Source: Hsuehochloa calcarea
Lineage: Eukaryota; Streptophyta; Magnoliopsida; Poales; Poaceae
Assembly (NCBI GenBank): GCA_036346395.1
Contig: CM070601.1
Coordinates: forward strand, 12,459,763 to 12,523,762
Direction of reading: 5' to 3'
DNA: 64,000 nucleotides
The notes under the pieces: model-generated
The model's input: the letters and a program-made list of their open reading frames with translations, nothing else
Database searches by the model: none
What the model was told of the DNA's origin: nothing
Part shown: positions 10,751-22,358 of the stretch, one piece after another
How positions within the stretch are numbered: the first letter of the stretch is position 1
How the letters are laid out: each line of letters begins with the position of its first letter
Position numbers and translations under genes: made by a program

Positions 10751-11940
10751 TCATCCAAACCATAGCCAAGGAGTATGCCTTTGTCGTGTCTTTGCATCAA
10801 GTTTGGACCTTTCATCTTGAGGAATATGAACAAATGCCTTGCACCCAAACACTTTCAGGTGATCATAGGAGACATCCTTGTTGTACCACACCCTGTTAGG
10901 AACATCTCCCTGCAAAGGATAACATGGTGAGAGATTAACAAGATAAACTGCAGTCATCAAAGCCTCACCCCAATAAGACTTTGGCAGCCTTGCATGTGAC
11001 AACAAGCATCGAACTCTCTCCACCAATGTCCTGTTCATCCTCTCAGCAATGCCATTTAGTTGTGGTGTCTTAGGAGGAGTAAATTGATGTCTAATTCCTT
11101 GCTCCTTGCAATATGCATCAAATGGCCCAATATATTCTCCTCCATTATCAGTGCGAATGCACTTTATCTTCTTCTCAGTTCCTCTCTCAACTGAGGCTTG
11201 GAATTGCTTGAATGTATTCAGCACTTGACTTTTGGACTTCAAGGGATAAACCCAAACTTTCCTAGAAGAATCATCAATGAAAGTGACAAAGTACTTAGCA
11301 CCACCAATTGACCTTACCGACATCTTGCACACATCGGAATGCACCAAATCCAGCAACTCTGGCTTCTTGTGAGGAGGTTGACTTTTGAAAGCAACCCGGT
11401 GTTGCTTCCCTACTAGGCAATCTGTACAACGCTTCAATTGCACACTTGAAATCCCTAACAAGAGATTCTTCTTCACTAGCACAGCCATACCCTTCTCACC
11501 CATGTGCCCAAGCCTCTTGTGCCATAGAACACAAGGATCATCATGTCCTAATGTATTGACAGAAACACAAGAGAGTTTAGCATGGACATGATACAAGAGT
11601 GAAACCATTTTACCTCTTGCAAATACCATGCTGCCCTTGGTGAGCTTGTACTGTCCATTTTCAAATCTGCTAGAATACTTCTCATTATCAAGCAATCCCA
11701 CTGAAATTATGTTGAGCCGCAAATCTTCAACATGTCTCACAGACTTGAGAATTAGTAGTGTACCATTAGTTGTCTCTAAATGCACATCTCCCTTTCCAAT
11801 GATTTGAGCACGATCATTGTTTCCCATCTTCACAATTCCAAAATCACCGACAACATAATTTGTGAAGAGCCTTCTATGAGATGTAGCATGTATGGTAGCA
11901 CCACTATCGGTATCAAGTCATGTCATCATCACCCACAAGG
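10751..11940 (-). pseudogene. Copia pol fragment: protease and integrase
   Basis: Pol start of the element. The aspartic protease motif DSGAT is readable at about 11895-11910, followed by 360 open codons (10751-11833). These hold the GAG-pre-integrase zinc-binding pattern (WHKRLGH ... CTDCLVGKQ) and the integrase catalytic triad: D in HSDV, D in RTDNGGEY, E in IAERMNRT. Frameshifts separate it from gag and from RT. Confidence 0.92.
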
Positions 11941-12034
11941 TTGATGGTCGCATCATCGAAACAACATGATCCTTTCTTCAACGGTGGTACCAATCTTGCC
12001 ATCATCATTTTCAAGAATGACTACCATCATGTCC

Positions 12035-12857
12035 TCAACCGTGAAGTAATCGACCAACATCAACATCACTATCACTATCTTGTTTACATGCCTTCTTCTT
12101 TTCTTCTTGTTCTCCGCTTGAGCTTTCGTGAGAACTTTCTAATGTGTCCCTTCTCATGGCGGTGATAGCACTCAACATCTGAAATTTTCCTCTTGACTTG
12201 CTTCTACTTTCAGCTGAATTCTTGGACCTCGGCTCTTGCTTCTCCCAGTGACTCGGTGAACAACACCTCGGGTTGTGAGGAGGAACTCTCCCTTCGACAA
12301 GTTTTCTTGACTCTTCATTTATCACTTTGGTCTTCACAAGGTTCCAAGATAAAGTACCATTTGGAGCTGAATTGCACAAAGTGACTTTGAGAGTTTCCCA
12401 AGTATCCGGCAAAGAACCAAGTAGTAGCAAAGCCCTAACCTCATCATCAAATGTGATGCCCATGGAAGATAGGCGATTTATAATACCTTGAAATGCATTC
12501 ACATGATCAGCCACAGAAGTGTCATCTCGGTACCTCAAATGCATCAATTGCTTGATCAAGAACATCTTATTGGTACCTTCCTTCCTAGCATACAATTCTT
12601 CCAATTTACGCCATAAGGAGCGTGCATGTGTCTCATCAACGATATGGTTCAACACATTGTCATCGACCCACATCGAATGAACCCACAAGCTTGCGATGAA
12701 GTACCTTCCACTCATCATCAGTTTTGTCATCTGGCTTCTCGGTGGCAAATCCTGGCTTGTAATACTCTTTCACATAGAGCAAGTCCTCCATCTTACCTTT
12801 CCAAGCTTGGTAGTTTGTACCATTCAGAGATATCATCCTGCTGGTATTCACCTCCAT
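12035..12857 (-). pseudogene. Copia gag, frameshifted
   Basis: The gag start is MEVNTSRMISLNGTNYQAW at 12857, with the conserved N-Y-x-x-W motif of Copia gag. A single-base shift near 12680 moves the reading into the second frame (12035-12748), which carries MWVDDNVLNHI, KKLEELYARKEGTNK-type and LLLGSLPDTWE blocks. The CCHC zinc knuckle is present only in a shifted frame and has lost two of its cysteines (second to Arg, fourth to Ser). No functional capsid protein is expected. Confidence 0.88.
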
Positions 12858-12892
12858 CTTTCACTGCAAGACAATCACCAAAGCAAACACAA

Positions 12893-12904
12893 GCTCTGAT
12901 ACCA
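12893..12904 (-). other. primer-binding site, initiator tRNA-Met type
   Basis: The minus strand reads TGGTATCAGAGC, complementary to the 3' end of plant initiator tRNA-Met, 2 bp inside the 5' LTR (right side). It fixes the element's direction. Confidence 0.92.
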
Positions 12905-12906
12905 CT

Positions 12907-13851
12907 TGTTGGGGCTAAACAATGCAATTACCAAAAGTTCAGCACCTTTACTTGTAGTGAACCAATGAGGATGGCTTCAAACAACAGATAAGCAGCGGAA
13001 TTAACAATAACAACATGCACAAAGTGACACAGCGATTTACGTGGAAAACCTCCTCAATGTGAGGAGTAAAAACCACAGGGCTTGCACAGCCCACTCCCAA
13101 ATCTTCCACTATAATCAACAATGGGTACAAAGAGTCTTCTCTAGAACATCTAGAGGTACATTACAGAAACAACTACATCATCAAGATATAATCTTGGTAT
13201 CATCATCAACAACCATACACAATTAACAAGAGGTATACTAACAGCCAACCAGAAGAAAAACAGTTTCTGTCCCCTTCGGTTATCAGTTCATATCTCACAA
13301 ACCACAGATCCAAACTGCATGAAACTTGGTAGGAATGTGGATCCACGAGTCCCTAACATGCTGTCCAAATTTCAGCCAAATCGGACAAAGTTTCACCACT
13401 CAAACAGGACTTCTACCAGATCTGCGCAGTACTGAATCTGCTGCTACCCGAACTGACAAAACCCCCTTCAAATCAGGTGTTCCACTCAACCAATCCTCAA
13501 TCCAACCGTACAAATCAAATAGCTACGAGTCAGGAACTCACAAACCAAATTTGAGGCAGATCCGACCACGTTTGCTACTCCGATCGTCGTCTTGATGAAG
13601 ACTGTGCAGATCACCACGAGATGGGACAGAGCTTCTCTTCTTTTCTCTCTTGTCTCTTGTTTTGGTTGTGTGCAAATGCTTCCTCTCTCTCTCTCCTGCC
13701 TTGCAGCAGCTGCTCAAAGAGATAGCTAGGGTTTTTCTTCCCCTCTCCAAGGAGGAGGCATCTCAACCATTCATTCTTAGGGAAATCAATGGTTGTCATT
13801 TCTTGGGCTTGTGGGCTGAGATGGGTCTTCATATGGAGGGATAGCCTAACA
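12907..13851 (-). repeat. right (5') LTR of the Copia element
   Basis: 945 bp, TGTTGGGGC ... CCTAACA. Nearly identical to the left LTR. CAACT follows at 13852-13856 as the second half of the target duplication. Confidence 0.95.
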
Positions 13852-13859
13852 CAACTACC

Positions 13860-13945
13860 ATGGCGGAGCCGACGACTACAACTTGATCGCGGGGAGGGAT
13901 GAGGAGGCCGACAGACGGAGGCGGCTCGGCGCATTGCCTCCCAAG
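13860..13945 (+). pseudogene. orphan first exon behind the Copia insertion
   Basis: ACCATGG at 13857-13863 is a good plant start context. The ATG frame stops after eight codons, but one frame over the sequence reads ADDYNLIAGRDEEADRRR, then RLGALPPK up to a donor AAG|GTACTT at 13945. One missing base near codon 3 would explain the shift. Removing the Copia element and one CAACT copy joins this exon to the site II-rich stretch at 7610-7831, giving promoter, leader and start. No later exons are visible before the tail of the minus-strand ABCB gene. I read it as a broken or truncated gene; the protein is not recognised. Confidence 0.4.
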
Positions 13946-14276
13946 GTACTTACTACCATCTCTTGTCTCCTGAGAACACCCAAGGTTTTCTCCTCTGGGT
14001 GTAAGGACTGATCTAGAGAATAATGGCATGCCTAACTGCTGTATACAAATTCGTTGGCAGTGCAACTCAAATTTAGATATATTTTATACTGCACTTCATG
14101 CATAATTTTACTTCATGCATAATTTTAGGTATTAGCATCCATGGAACCTCTCTTGGATCTTTGTTATGTGGCTTGCATTTCCACAAGTAATGAATTGTAG
14201 GAGCATATATCTCAATTGCCCAATTCAACTGTAAATTGTAGTAGCTAAAATGGATTCCATTGCCCAAATCTTTGTA
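13946..14276. other. short intergenic stretch / ABCB 3' UTR
   Basis: About 330 bp with no gene. The part next to 14277 is probably the 3' UTR of the minus-strand ABCB gene. It includes a short direct repeat CTTCATGCATAATTTTA near 14094 and 14111. Confidence 0.5.
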
Positions 14277-17200
14277 CTATGTTACATTGGGGCGAAGTTC
14301 CACAAGCGAAGCATAGGCTCCACCGGCGATGCCCATCAGCGTCTCATGCCGTCCTTCCTCCACAATTGCGCCGTCCTTCAGAACTGCGATTACATCGGCT
14401 GCTTGGATCGTCGAGAGGCGGTGCGCCACGATGACAGTTGTCCTGCCGACCATCACGTGATCCAATGCATCTTGAACGATGCGCTCTGACTCGGCATCTA
14501 GTGCGCTCGTTGCCTCATCCAGAAGTAGAATCCTTGGGTCTTTGAGGATGGCCCTCGCAATAGCTATCCGCTGTTTTTGCCCACCTGATAGTTGGCTTCC
14601 TCTCTCACCAACGGTGGTGTTGTACCCCCGTGGCATGCTTGATATGAATTCATGGGCATTGGCTGCTTTAGCAGCCACGACAATCTCTTCCTCAGTTATC
14701 TCTTCATGCTTTCCATATGCTATGTTGGCACGGATCGTGTCATTGAAAAGTACTGGCTCTTGGCTGACCAATCCCATCTGGTCCCTCAACCAACTGATCT
14801 TTAGGTTCTTGATTTCCACTCCATCCAATAAGATTACACCAGAATCAGGATCATAGAAGCGCTCTAGTAAAGCAATTGCGGTAGACTTGCCGCTACCACT
14901 TTGACCAACAAGTGCAACAGTCTGCAATAAACTGGCTCAGAGTAAGTCCTTGGATAAGTACTCAAGAGTATTAAATTAAATTCTCAGGCCGACTGAGAGA
15001 AAATAGACAAAATTAGGCTTCTGGATTAGTTAAGACCTTTCCAGAGGGAATGCTCAAGGTAAAGTCACTGAATATATGAACATCTGGACGGGACGGGTAT
15101 TTGAAGCTGATATGCTTAAAATCAATGTCACCCTTGACAAGCTCCAAGGTCAAACCTTCTTCTCTGCTGGAATCGATTTGGGATTTTCTATCTAAGATTG
15201 CGAATATGGAAGTAGCAGAATCATTTGCCTTGGTTGAATCAGAAGCCATAGCACTAGTTTGTGATACTCCAATCACGGCCAAAACTAAAGCAAAGTAAGC
15301 CTGCATTATAATAATTTGAAGCAAATGTCAAAATAAGATATTGATGGAGAAAATATATAAAAAATGACTCCTAGTGGTTACCTTGAAGACATTGCCAAAA
15401 GTGGAGTTGTTCTGACTAACAAACTTTGCACCAACATAGTAACAAAGAGCAGAGGTGACATATAACATCATATATGAGAAACCAAAACCAAGGCCTCCAA
15501 CTATTCCAGTTCGTATTCCCTGATTCCTAGAAGCTTGGCATTTCTGATTGTATTTATTCACCACTCTCTTCTCGGCGCAAAAAGACGCTACTGTTCTGAT
15601 GCTACCAACTGCATCTGTTGCAACTTGACTTGCTTGTTCATACATGGTCTGCAATCACATATCAATCAGAAACGAAAACAACAAGGGAAAACATAAATTA
15701 CAGGTGACACCTATACTGTTGACAGCATTGTAGCATGGAGGCTACTGTTAATAAAATGTGCTAACTTATCCACCTTTTCTCAGCATGAGCCATGTGTCGA
15801 GTCTACCTTTCGAGATTGTGCACTTCAGAAGAAAAAAAACATGCGAAAATGGAACTAAATAAAAATAATTTATAAAGCTAATTCATGGCTCACCTTAGCA
15901 TCTTGACTAAACCCCTTTAGGAACTTCACTTGAGCATAACCTTGGAGACCCATTAAAGGAATTACAAATAAAATGACCAATGAAAGCTTCCAGTCCGCAA
16001 TCATTGCTATTACTATTCCACAAAGAAGTGTTGCAGTACATTGGACCATTAAGGCCAAGTTATCCCCTACAAGGCGTCTGACATTAAGGGCATCGATACA
16101 TAGTCTTCCACCAAGTGCTCCACTACAAGAGATGAAAGAGGCAGTCAGTATCTTGATTGTTCCATTCTGAGAATAGATCAAGATATACTTAACTCACCTA
16201 GAATTTGCAGGATAATCAAACCAAGCAATCTCTTGGTGCACCATGCTTTGAAATGTCAAAGCACGGATGCGTTCTATAAGTTTCCCACCAGCTATTGCAA
16301 ATAGAATGCTATTTGCTAGCTTTGACACCATACCAATCACGCCCAGTCCAACACACAGCAATCCCCAAAAGGCTGAATCCTTCCGTCGCTTGTCTGGTGG
16401 TTCGTAAAAAGTTTCAGCAGCACTAGCCATTACTAAACCAATCATTGGGAAGACAGCTCCATCAATTGCTGCTGTAAGGGAACCAAATAGAAGAACCAAC
16501 ATTTCTGGTTTGTTTAGGCTAATTAGGCGACCAATTGCGGACTTCTTGGGTACCTTGCCATCAGTGTTCTCCTTTTGTTTTTTGTCATCCGCACCATCAT
16601 ATTCAAGTAATTCAGTGGGCCCAGCCAAGCTGAAGGGGAGGATTAAAGAATGACGGCTGCTCCCAGCCGAACTTCTACTCATTGATCGTTTGAGTGATTG
16701 ATTTCTTTTAGATAATGGACTTGATAATTCTGCATCTAACTGGTGGCCAATTTCTTGGTGTGCTTCTTGTAGCTGAATAAACTGAGAGTATGCCCCACTA
16801 GTATCCTTAATCAATTCGTCATGATGTCCTACATTTACAGGTATATTTTGATAGAAATGAACAATTTCAATTTTTTTCATCTGTTTTGACACAAAAAAAG
16901 TAAAGATTGTTCAGGATTCGGGAGAGACACTAACCTTGTTCGACTATTTTTCCTTCATAAACTACTGAGATGCAGTGAGCATTCCTCACAGTGCTCAAAC
17001 GGTGTGCCACGACAAGCGTGGTCCTCCCAACCATGATCCTGTTTAGTGCATCTTGGACTACCCTCTCAGACTCCAAATCCAATGCACTAGTTGCTTCGTC
17101 GAGCAAAAGGATTTTTGGTTCTTTTAGGATGGCTCTCGCGATTGCAATCCTTTGCTTCTGTCCCCCTGAAAGCTGAGCACCACGTTGTCCAACTGTTGTG

Positions 17201-20200
17201 TCATAACCCTGAAATCATATGAAGACATGATTAATTTTATATACATGAGCATGGGTTATTGTTGAGCAGATCACGTTTATTTCAGTACATTAGGCAAGTT
17301 TGCAATGAATCTTTCCGCATTGGCAAGCTCTGCTGCTCTCTTGATTTCTTCAAGTGTTGCGTCCTCTTTTCCATAGGATATGTTCTCCTTGATAGATGCC
17401 ATGAAGAGTATTGGTTCCTGGTTAACAAGGCCAATCTTCCCTCTCATCCAGTCTAGTCTCAAACTCTTGATGTTCATTCCATCAATCAAAACTTCACCAG
17501 CCTGTGGATCATAAAATCTCTCAACCAGATTGATCACAGTTGATTTTCCACTCCCACTATCCCCAACTATGGCCATTGTTGTGCCACTTGATACATGAAT
17601 TGAAAATCCATCAAATACTAGTTGCTCTGGCCTGGCTGGGTAACTGAAGAACACATCTTTCAGCTCTACATCACCCTTGATGTCTTCTAACACAATACCG
17701 GTAGTATCATCATAGTCAATCTCTGGTTTCCTCTTGATTGTTATAAACAATCTGTAAGCGGCAACTCTTCCTTCCTCAAAGGCAGCAATGCAGGGGGTTG
17801 CATCACCCAATGATCTATTCCGAACAGTTGAAAATGTGCATGTTAGAAGACAGATAGCATCTTAAGCTTGGGGTTTATGAAAGTATTAGTACATACATCA
17901 AACTGGCTAGTATTAGTAATTTGTTGTGAAGTACTATACCATGGAAGAAAAAACCGGCCGGTAACCGCCAGTTACCGGCAGTTGCCGGTTTACCGGTGGG
18001 CTCCGGGAAGAGGAAAACCGGCCGGTTTTTCCCGGTTTGGCCAGTTCAAATTCCAAATTTTGAATTTTGATTGGTGCTTAAGCAAATTCAAATGAAATTC
18101 GTCCGGGTTTTTTCCGGAAAATCCGGTAACCAGCCGGTTTTTTTCCCGGCCGGCGACCGGGATTCCCCCCGGGAACAGGTTTTCTATCCTTGTACTATAC
18201 CATGCCGGTCTATTGGTTTAATTTAGCTAGTAAGTTGGGGAAGATTTTTTATCATCGATACTAACCTTGCACCTATCATGATAGCGAACAAGATATTCAG
18301 GATATCTGCTCCACTATATCCTCTAATGAGGCTTAACTTACTGCCATACCATACAATTAATCCAAAGCTGGAGAAATAGATGAAGGAAAGGAAACCCAAG
18401 CCAAAGCCTTGGATAGTCCCTTCCTTGACCGCACCCTTGTATGCCTTCTTTATGAGATTGTTGTACAGGGCAATGGCTTTGTTTTCACCATTGAAGGAAA
18501 CCACCTGTTATAAAATATGAACACTAGTCAGTTGAGGATTTATCATTCTTGATTGCATCATCAACAAACGGCCTACCGTTCTTATGGATCCAACTGTTTG
18601 TTCGACAATTTCCCCTGCATCACTGTATGATGCTAGGCCCTTGCTAGATATTTTGGATAGCTTCTTTGAGACAATTCCAGCAGCAACGATAAACGGTGGT
18701 ATAGTAGAAAGCATGACAAGAGTTAGAAGCCAGCCTTTGATGAACGCCAGCACAAAGCCACCAAGGAAAGTGGTAACAAGCTGTATAAACTTCCCGACCT
18801 GAAGAAAAAGAATGTGGAAGTGTAAAACAAAGACTAAATAAGATTATAATGTATTGCAAACCACACACTCATTTTTCTTTTGTAGCAGGTCAAAAGCAAG
18901 GAAGAAGATACAGGGTTTATACAGTTACCTTCTCGCCGATAGCACCCTGAATTAGCGTTGTATCAGCAGATATACTGGAGACTACCTGTCCTGTTGTCAT
19001 TTCTATGTCAAAGAATGACATATCTTGTCTCAGAATCGACTTGAGATACAAAGATCGAATGCGAGTAGCCTGCCTCTCTCCAGTCACCGTCCAGCATGAT
19101 ACCTCTGGTAAGCATACATAATTATTATGGTCATCAATTTACATGTGATGTAAGAGTTATTTCTGTAGCATTCTGATTTCTAATGGCGCCACATAAGTAT
19201 CAGTGGATGATCCAATATTTGAATATGAGCATGTGATGTTCATAGAGAATGATCATATGATATTTATAGGTAATCTCCACTACTTAAAAATTGGAGTTGG
19301 TGGTTGTCCGTCCTCTCCATCCTCACATCCCTATCCCTATCTGCTGACATGTGGGTCACCTTATCAGCAAACTATCTCTTCGCATCATACGTTCCCTACT
19401 CTTCTCCCGACATCGCCTGCGTTTCCTCCTCTCCGCCCTCGCCTCCACCTCCGCTCTTCTGCTCTGCTCTGTGCGCCTCTGCCCTCTTCCCCGTCGCCGC
19501 TCCCATCGGTCGGATCTAGACGGGCCTCCTGCCTCCTCTACTCCTCTACTTTTCTGCTCTGCTCCGCGTGTCTTGACGAATTGAGATATATTATATCTTC
19601 TTTAATTGATAAAATATTACATTCATGAGATGTTTTTATCAATTAAACTATTACATTCATGAGATGTTTCATAGCAAAGCACGGGTATTTAACTAGTTTG
19701 ATACTCAAAGCTTGACTGTCAGTCTATCATCAAATATACTCAAATATTACATAATGTATACATGGCCAAGTATCACATCATATTGTGCTAGTGTCATACA
19801 ATTTGATACACTTGATACTGAAGTGTCACTGCTACTGTGTGATATGATAGTTGAGTATCACACCCTGCATATATGCATAATACTGAGTCTGCCAGCAGAG
19901 AGATATCAACTCGAGCTTCAACCAACTCTATCTTCACTCATATTTCTTGATGAGAATTAGTAGTATTGGCTAGGAACGAATTGGTTCAGGGAAGTATTTA
20001 GTAACCCATGCAAAAACAAAATACCAATAAAGATTACGTGTATCAATCATACTCACGGAGAAAACAAGTGATCCCTGTTCCAATGCCCAAGTAGACAAAG
20101 TTTAGAACCACCTGAAAGAAAAAAGAATGCCAGGCAGATTACAAGTATATCCAATCAACAACACTCGTATTCTTCTGATAAAGTTAAATCAACAAAATTT

Positions 20201-20629
20201 TAACTATCATTACTTCTATTTTTATAAATTGAGACCATGACAACGCATGAATCTCTTGTAACAAGGTTCAGTGATGTTGCAGGCCTGCAGCTTCTTGCTG
20301 TCACGCCGAAGCAAATGGGTAGTCTCTTGGATGTGGGCTGTGGGGGACAGTACCTTGTCGACTCGGTGAAGAATGGTGTCGGGAGTGGCGCCCCCAAAGG
20401 CGTCGACCATCTGCCCAAAGATGATCGTCATGACCACCTGCGACATGCCGCTCGCAAGCGCGGCGACCGTGCCGGACAGCATCAGCACCACGTCCGTGCC
20501 GTCCGCGTACTTGAACAGGTCAAGGAACGGCACCTTCCCATCCTTGGCCATCTTCTTCTTGCCGCTCCCCTCCTCCTCTCCGCCCTTCGGTACTCCATCA
20601 GCAGCTCTTGCAGTGGTTTCTTCTCCCAT
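14277..20629 (-). CDS. full-length ABC transporter, subfamily B (MDR/P-glycoprotein type)
   Basis: Twelve exons on the minus strand: 20354-20629, 20057-20111, 18929-19104, 18577-18798, 18266-18504, 17289-17814, 16935-17208, 16198-16828, 15894-16122, 15382-15648, 15037-15300 and 14277-14921. All introns are GT-AG; the sum is 3,804 nt with matching phases, giving 1,267 residues, the normal full-transporter length. Layout is TMD1-NBD1-linker-TMD2-NBD2. NBD1: Walker A GDSGSGKST (about 407-415), LSGGQ (511-515), LLLDEA (about 533-538). NBD2: GQSGSGKST (1059-1067), LSGGQ (1164-1168), LLLDEA, VAHRLS. The linker has the usual RSMSRSS phosphorylation-type motif. ABCB proteins are plasma-membrane ATP-driven pumps; plant members move auxin or small metabolites. 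The substrate cannot be read from sequence. A decayed paralogue lies at 56374-63440. No defect was found. Confidence 0.95.
17944..18191. mobile_element. GC-rich MITE-like insertion in ABCB intron 5
   Basis: A block of about 250 bp built from CCGG/GGTAACCGGC words inside an otherwise AT-rich intron. Direct repeats GTACTATACCATG flank it at 17931-17943 and 18192-18204, and the ends (GGAAGAAAAAACC and GGTTTTCTATCC) are roughly inverted. The 9-13 bp duplication fits a MULE-type MITE. Host splicing should not be affected. Confidence 0.6.
19274..19696 (+). mobile_element. non-autonomous Helitron in ABCB intron 2
   Basis: Starts TCTCCACTACTTAAAAA after an A (19273) and ends GCACGGGTATTTAACTAG before a T (19697). 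The 5' TC, 3' CTAG and insertion between A and T with no target duplication match rice Helitrons. 423 bp, no coding capacity. Near its 3' end an ATTACATTCATGAGATGTTT word occurs twice. The usual 3' hairpin is weak. Confidence 0.7.
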
Positions 20630-20702
20630 GCTATGCCTACCTAGTACCAGGTAAGTCGGCTTGCTGTCTGTCTATGGCTCGGGTTGTTAAGTCGGGAGTA
20701 TC

Positions 20703-20709
20703 TTTTATA
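20703..20709 (-). promoter_or_regulatory. TATA box of the ABCB gene
   Basis: The minus strand reads CTATAAAAGA, 74-80 bp upstream of the ATG at 20629, a normal TATA-to-start distance for a short 5' UTR. Confidence 0.6.
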
Positions 20710-22092
20710 GTGTCGTTGTCTTGTTAGTTAGCAAGTGAACTGCATTCACGAGAGCTACAGAAAACATAGTGACTTACAGGTGCTTGATAGCCGGAGAAGA
20801 GAGGGTGATGGCATGTATAAAGATTAAAGATCGAAGAAAGTGGGAGGACGGCAGGGGGTGAGTAAAATCCGGCCAACACTTGAAATGATGTTTAGCATAC
20901 ACGAAAAATACGTAAGATATGATGTCCTGAACTCTATTGTTTGGTACTTTAGTTACATGACAATCTGTGATCGAATTCATGGTGATAGTGACCAGAATTA
21001 GGGATCTTTTTCCTAGACAGTTGCTTGGATCATTTCCAGCTAATAGCAATAGGAGGCGGCGGTTTTAGGCTTTTAGCCCTTGTTTGCATCAGAAGGTGAC
21101 TAGGACATTTGACTGCGTTTGCTCATACTTGTATGTTTGATGATTTGGACAAGCTGACCCGGTAGTGAAGCTTGCACTCTGATGATTAGCGTATCTCGTA
21201 TTACCTGGCAAGAGCTATGGCAGAATGTTTAGTGTTCAAATCTGCCAGTAACTTGTCCCATGATTGCGATCTCGCACCTGCCAGAATGATCCAAATGTAA
21301 AGCTGACAATGTGGTTTGAGCACAGGATCTGTGTTTGGATGCTTGGAGCATCATGTCATGTTTCGTTTGTTCAATTGTGTTCCTGGGCGCCGCGAAGTGA
21401 TGGCCTGTTGACGTGTGTGAGCACTTCAGCAAATAGCGTGGCGGGATCCAGATTGTCTGCAGTATTGTAGAGGGATACCCTGGTATTACCGTGTTAAAGA
21501 ATTTGCACTGTAGCATATGCACAGTAGCGATTAATCTGAACTATATATTTCGATCAGTCGATTGAGAGACATTCTTAATGTAGAGGATTGTTCATCTTCA
21601 TTTATGCCTCCAATGCAGAGGATTCGAGTTCCCTGATTATGTCTTTCTTTTCTGGTATCAGTATTGTTCGTGTGCTCATGCATTCGAGTCCCCTGATTAT
21701 GTCTTTCTTTTCTGGTATCAGTATTGTTCGTGTGCTCAAAATTGTCGGCGTCTGTCAAAATTCGGGTTAAATTGAATTTCTCGATGCTAAAAAATAATGT
21801 TCAGGAAAACTACCGTTTGGAGTGGAGAATTGCTGCTTGCTACTACTAGCCACCTAATTGGCTAGTCAAACATGAGGTGGTTCATAGATCTTTGGGCTTC
21901 GATTCCTATGGAATAGAGACTTTACAGATAAAAGCCATTTCTATTAGAATATTGATTGACAGACAATTAAGAAAAGAAAAGAAAATTCTAATATAATAAA
22001 AAATGAAACGGTCGAGGTAAGTCGGTCAGTATGTCCTCCCTACCCTACCAGCATGAAATGACAGATGGTGGAGCCAGCCGAAGCAATTGATG
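20710..22092. other. intergenic, upstream of the ABCB gene
   Basis: No gene recognised; ORFs are short and lack domain motifs. Contains upstream ABCB sequence and, at 21622-21737, a 60-bp tandem duplication listed separately. Confidence 0.5.
21622..21737. repeat. 60-bp tandem duplication
   Basis: A unit starting ATTCGAGT(T/C)CCCTGATTA repeats with exactly 60-bp spacing (21622 and 21682). The copies differ by one base over about 56 bp. Confidence 0.92.
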
Positions 22093-22097
22093 GTTTA

Positions 22098-22358
22098 TGC
22101 TAAGAAACCGAGTCCAAACTAGGCAGGTTTGGTTTATGTTGAATTTCTTATCCTTCCAGTAGACTATATAAAAAAGAGATCTTCAACTATTATACTATAG
22201 TTTTACAGAAGAACAATAAAGAGAAGTCAGAAGTCTCATCGTATCTCTGTGTTCAATCTACTATTATGTTATTGTGTTCTTGTATTATTCTTACGATTTT
22301 AAGTTTTGTCTATGAGGTAATCGTTCGGATTGGACTCGTCAGCGATGGCTCCTCAACA
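22098..22358 (+). repeat. left (5') LTR, 261 bp
   Basis: Begins TGCTAAGAAACC and ends CTCCTCAACA. TATA box around 22165-22172. Same length as the right LTR. Confidence 0.8.

Larger units (their letters stand above)
7832..13851 (-). mobile_element. Ty1/Copia LTR retrotransposon, minus orientation, young
   Basis: Complete 6.0-kb Copia element: LTRs of 946 bp (7832-8777) and 945 bp (12907-13851), both TG...CA, with a perfect CAACT target duplication. A primer-binding site complementary to initiator tRNA-Met lies inside the right LTR and a polypurine tract inside the left one, so transcription runs right to left. Coding order on the minus strand is gag, protease, integrase, RT, RNase H, the Copia order. 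By eye the LTRs differ at about 8-9 substitutions plus a few small indels, about 1%; at the usual rice rate of 1.3e-8 per site per year this is roughly 0.3-0.4 Myr. The polyprotein has several frameshifts and a damaged zinc knuckle, so this copy is non-autonomous. Confidence 0.95.

Noticed and set aside
12893..12904. tRNA-like match
   Set aside because: It is a retrotransposon primer-binding site, not a tRNA gene; no cloverleaf is present here or at 29879.
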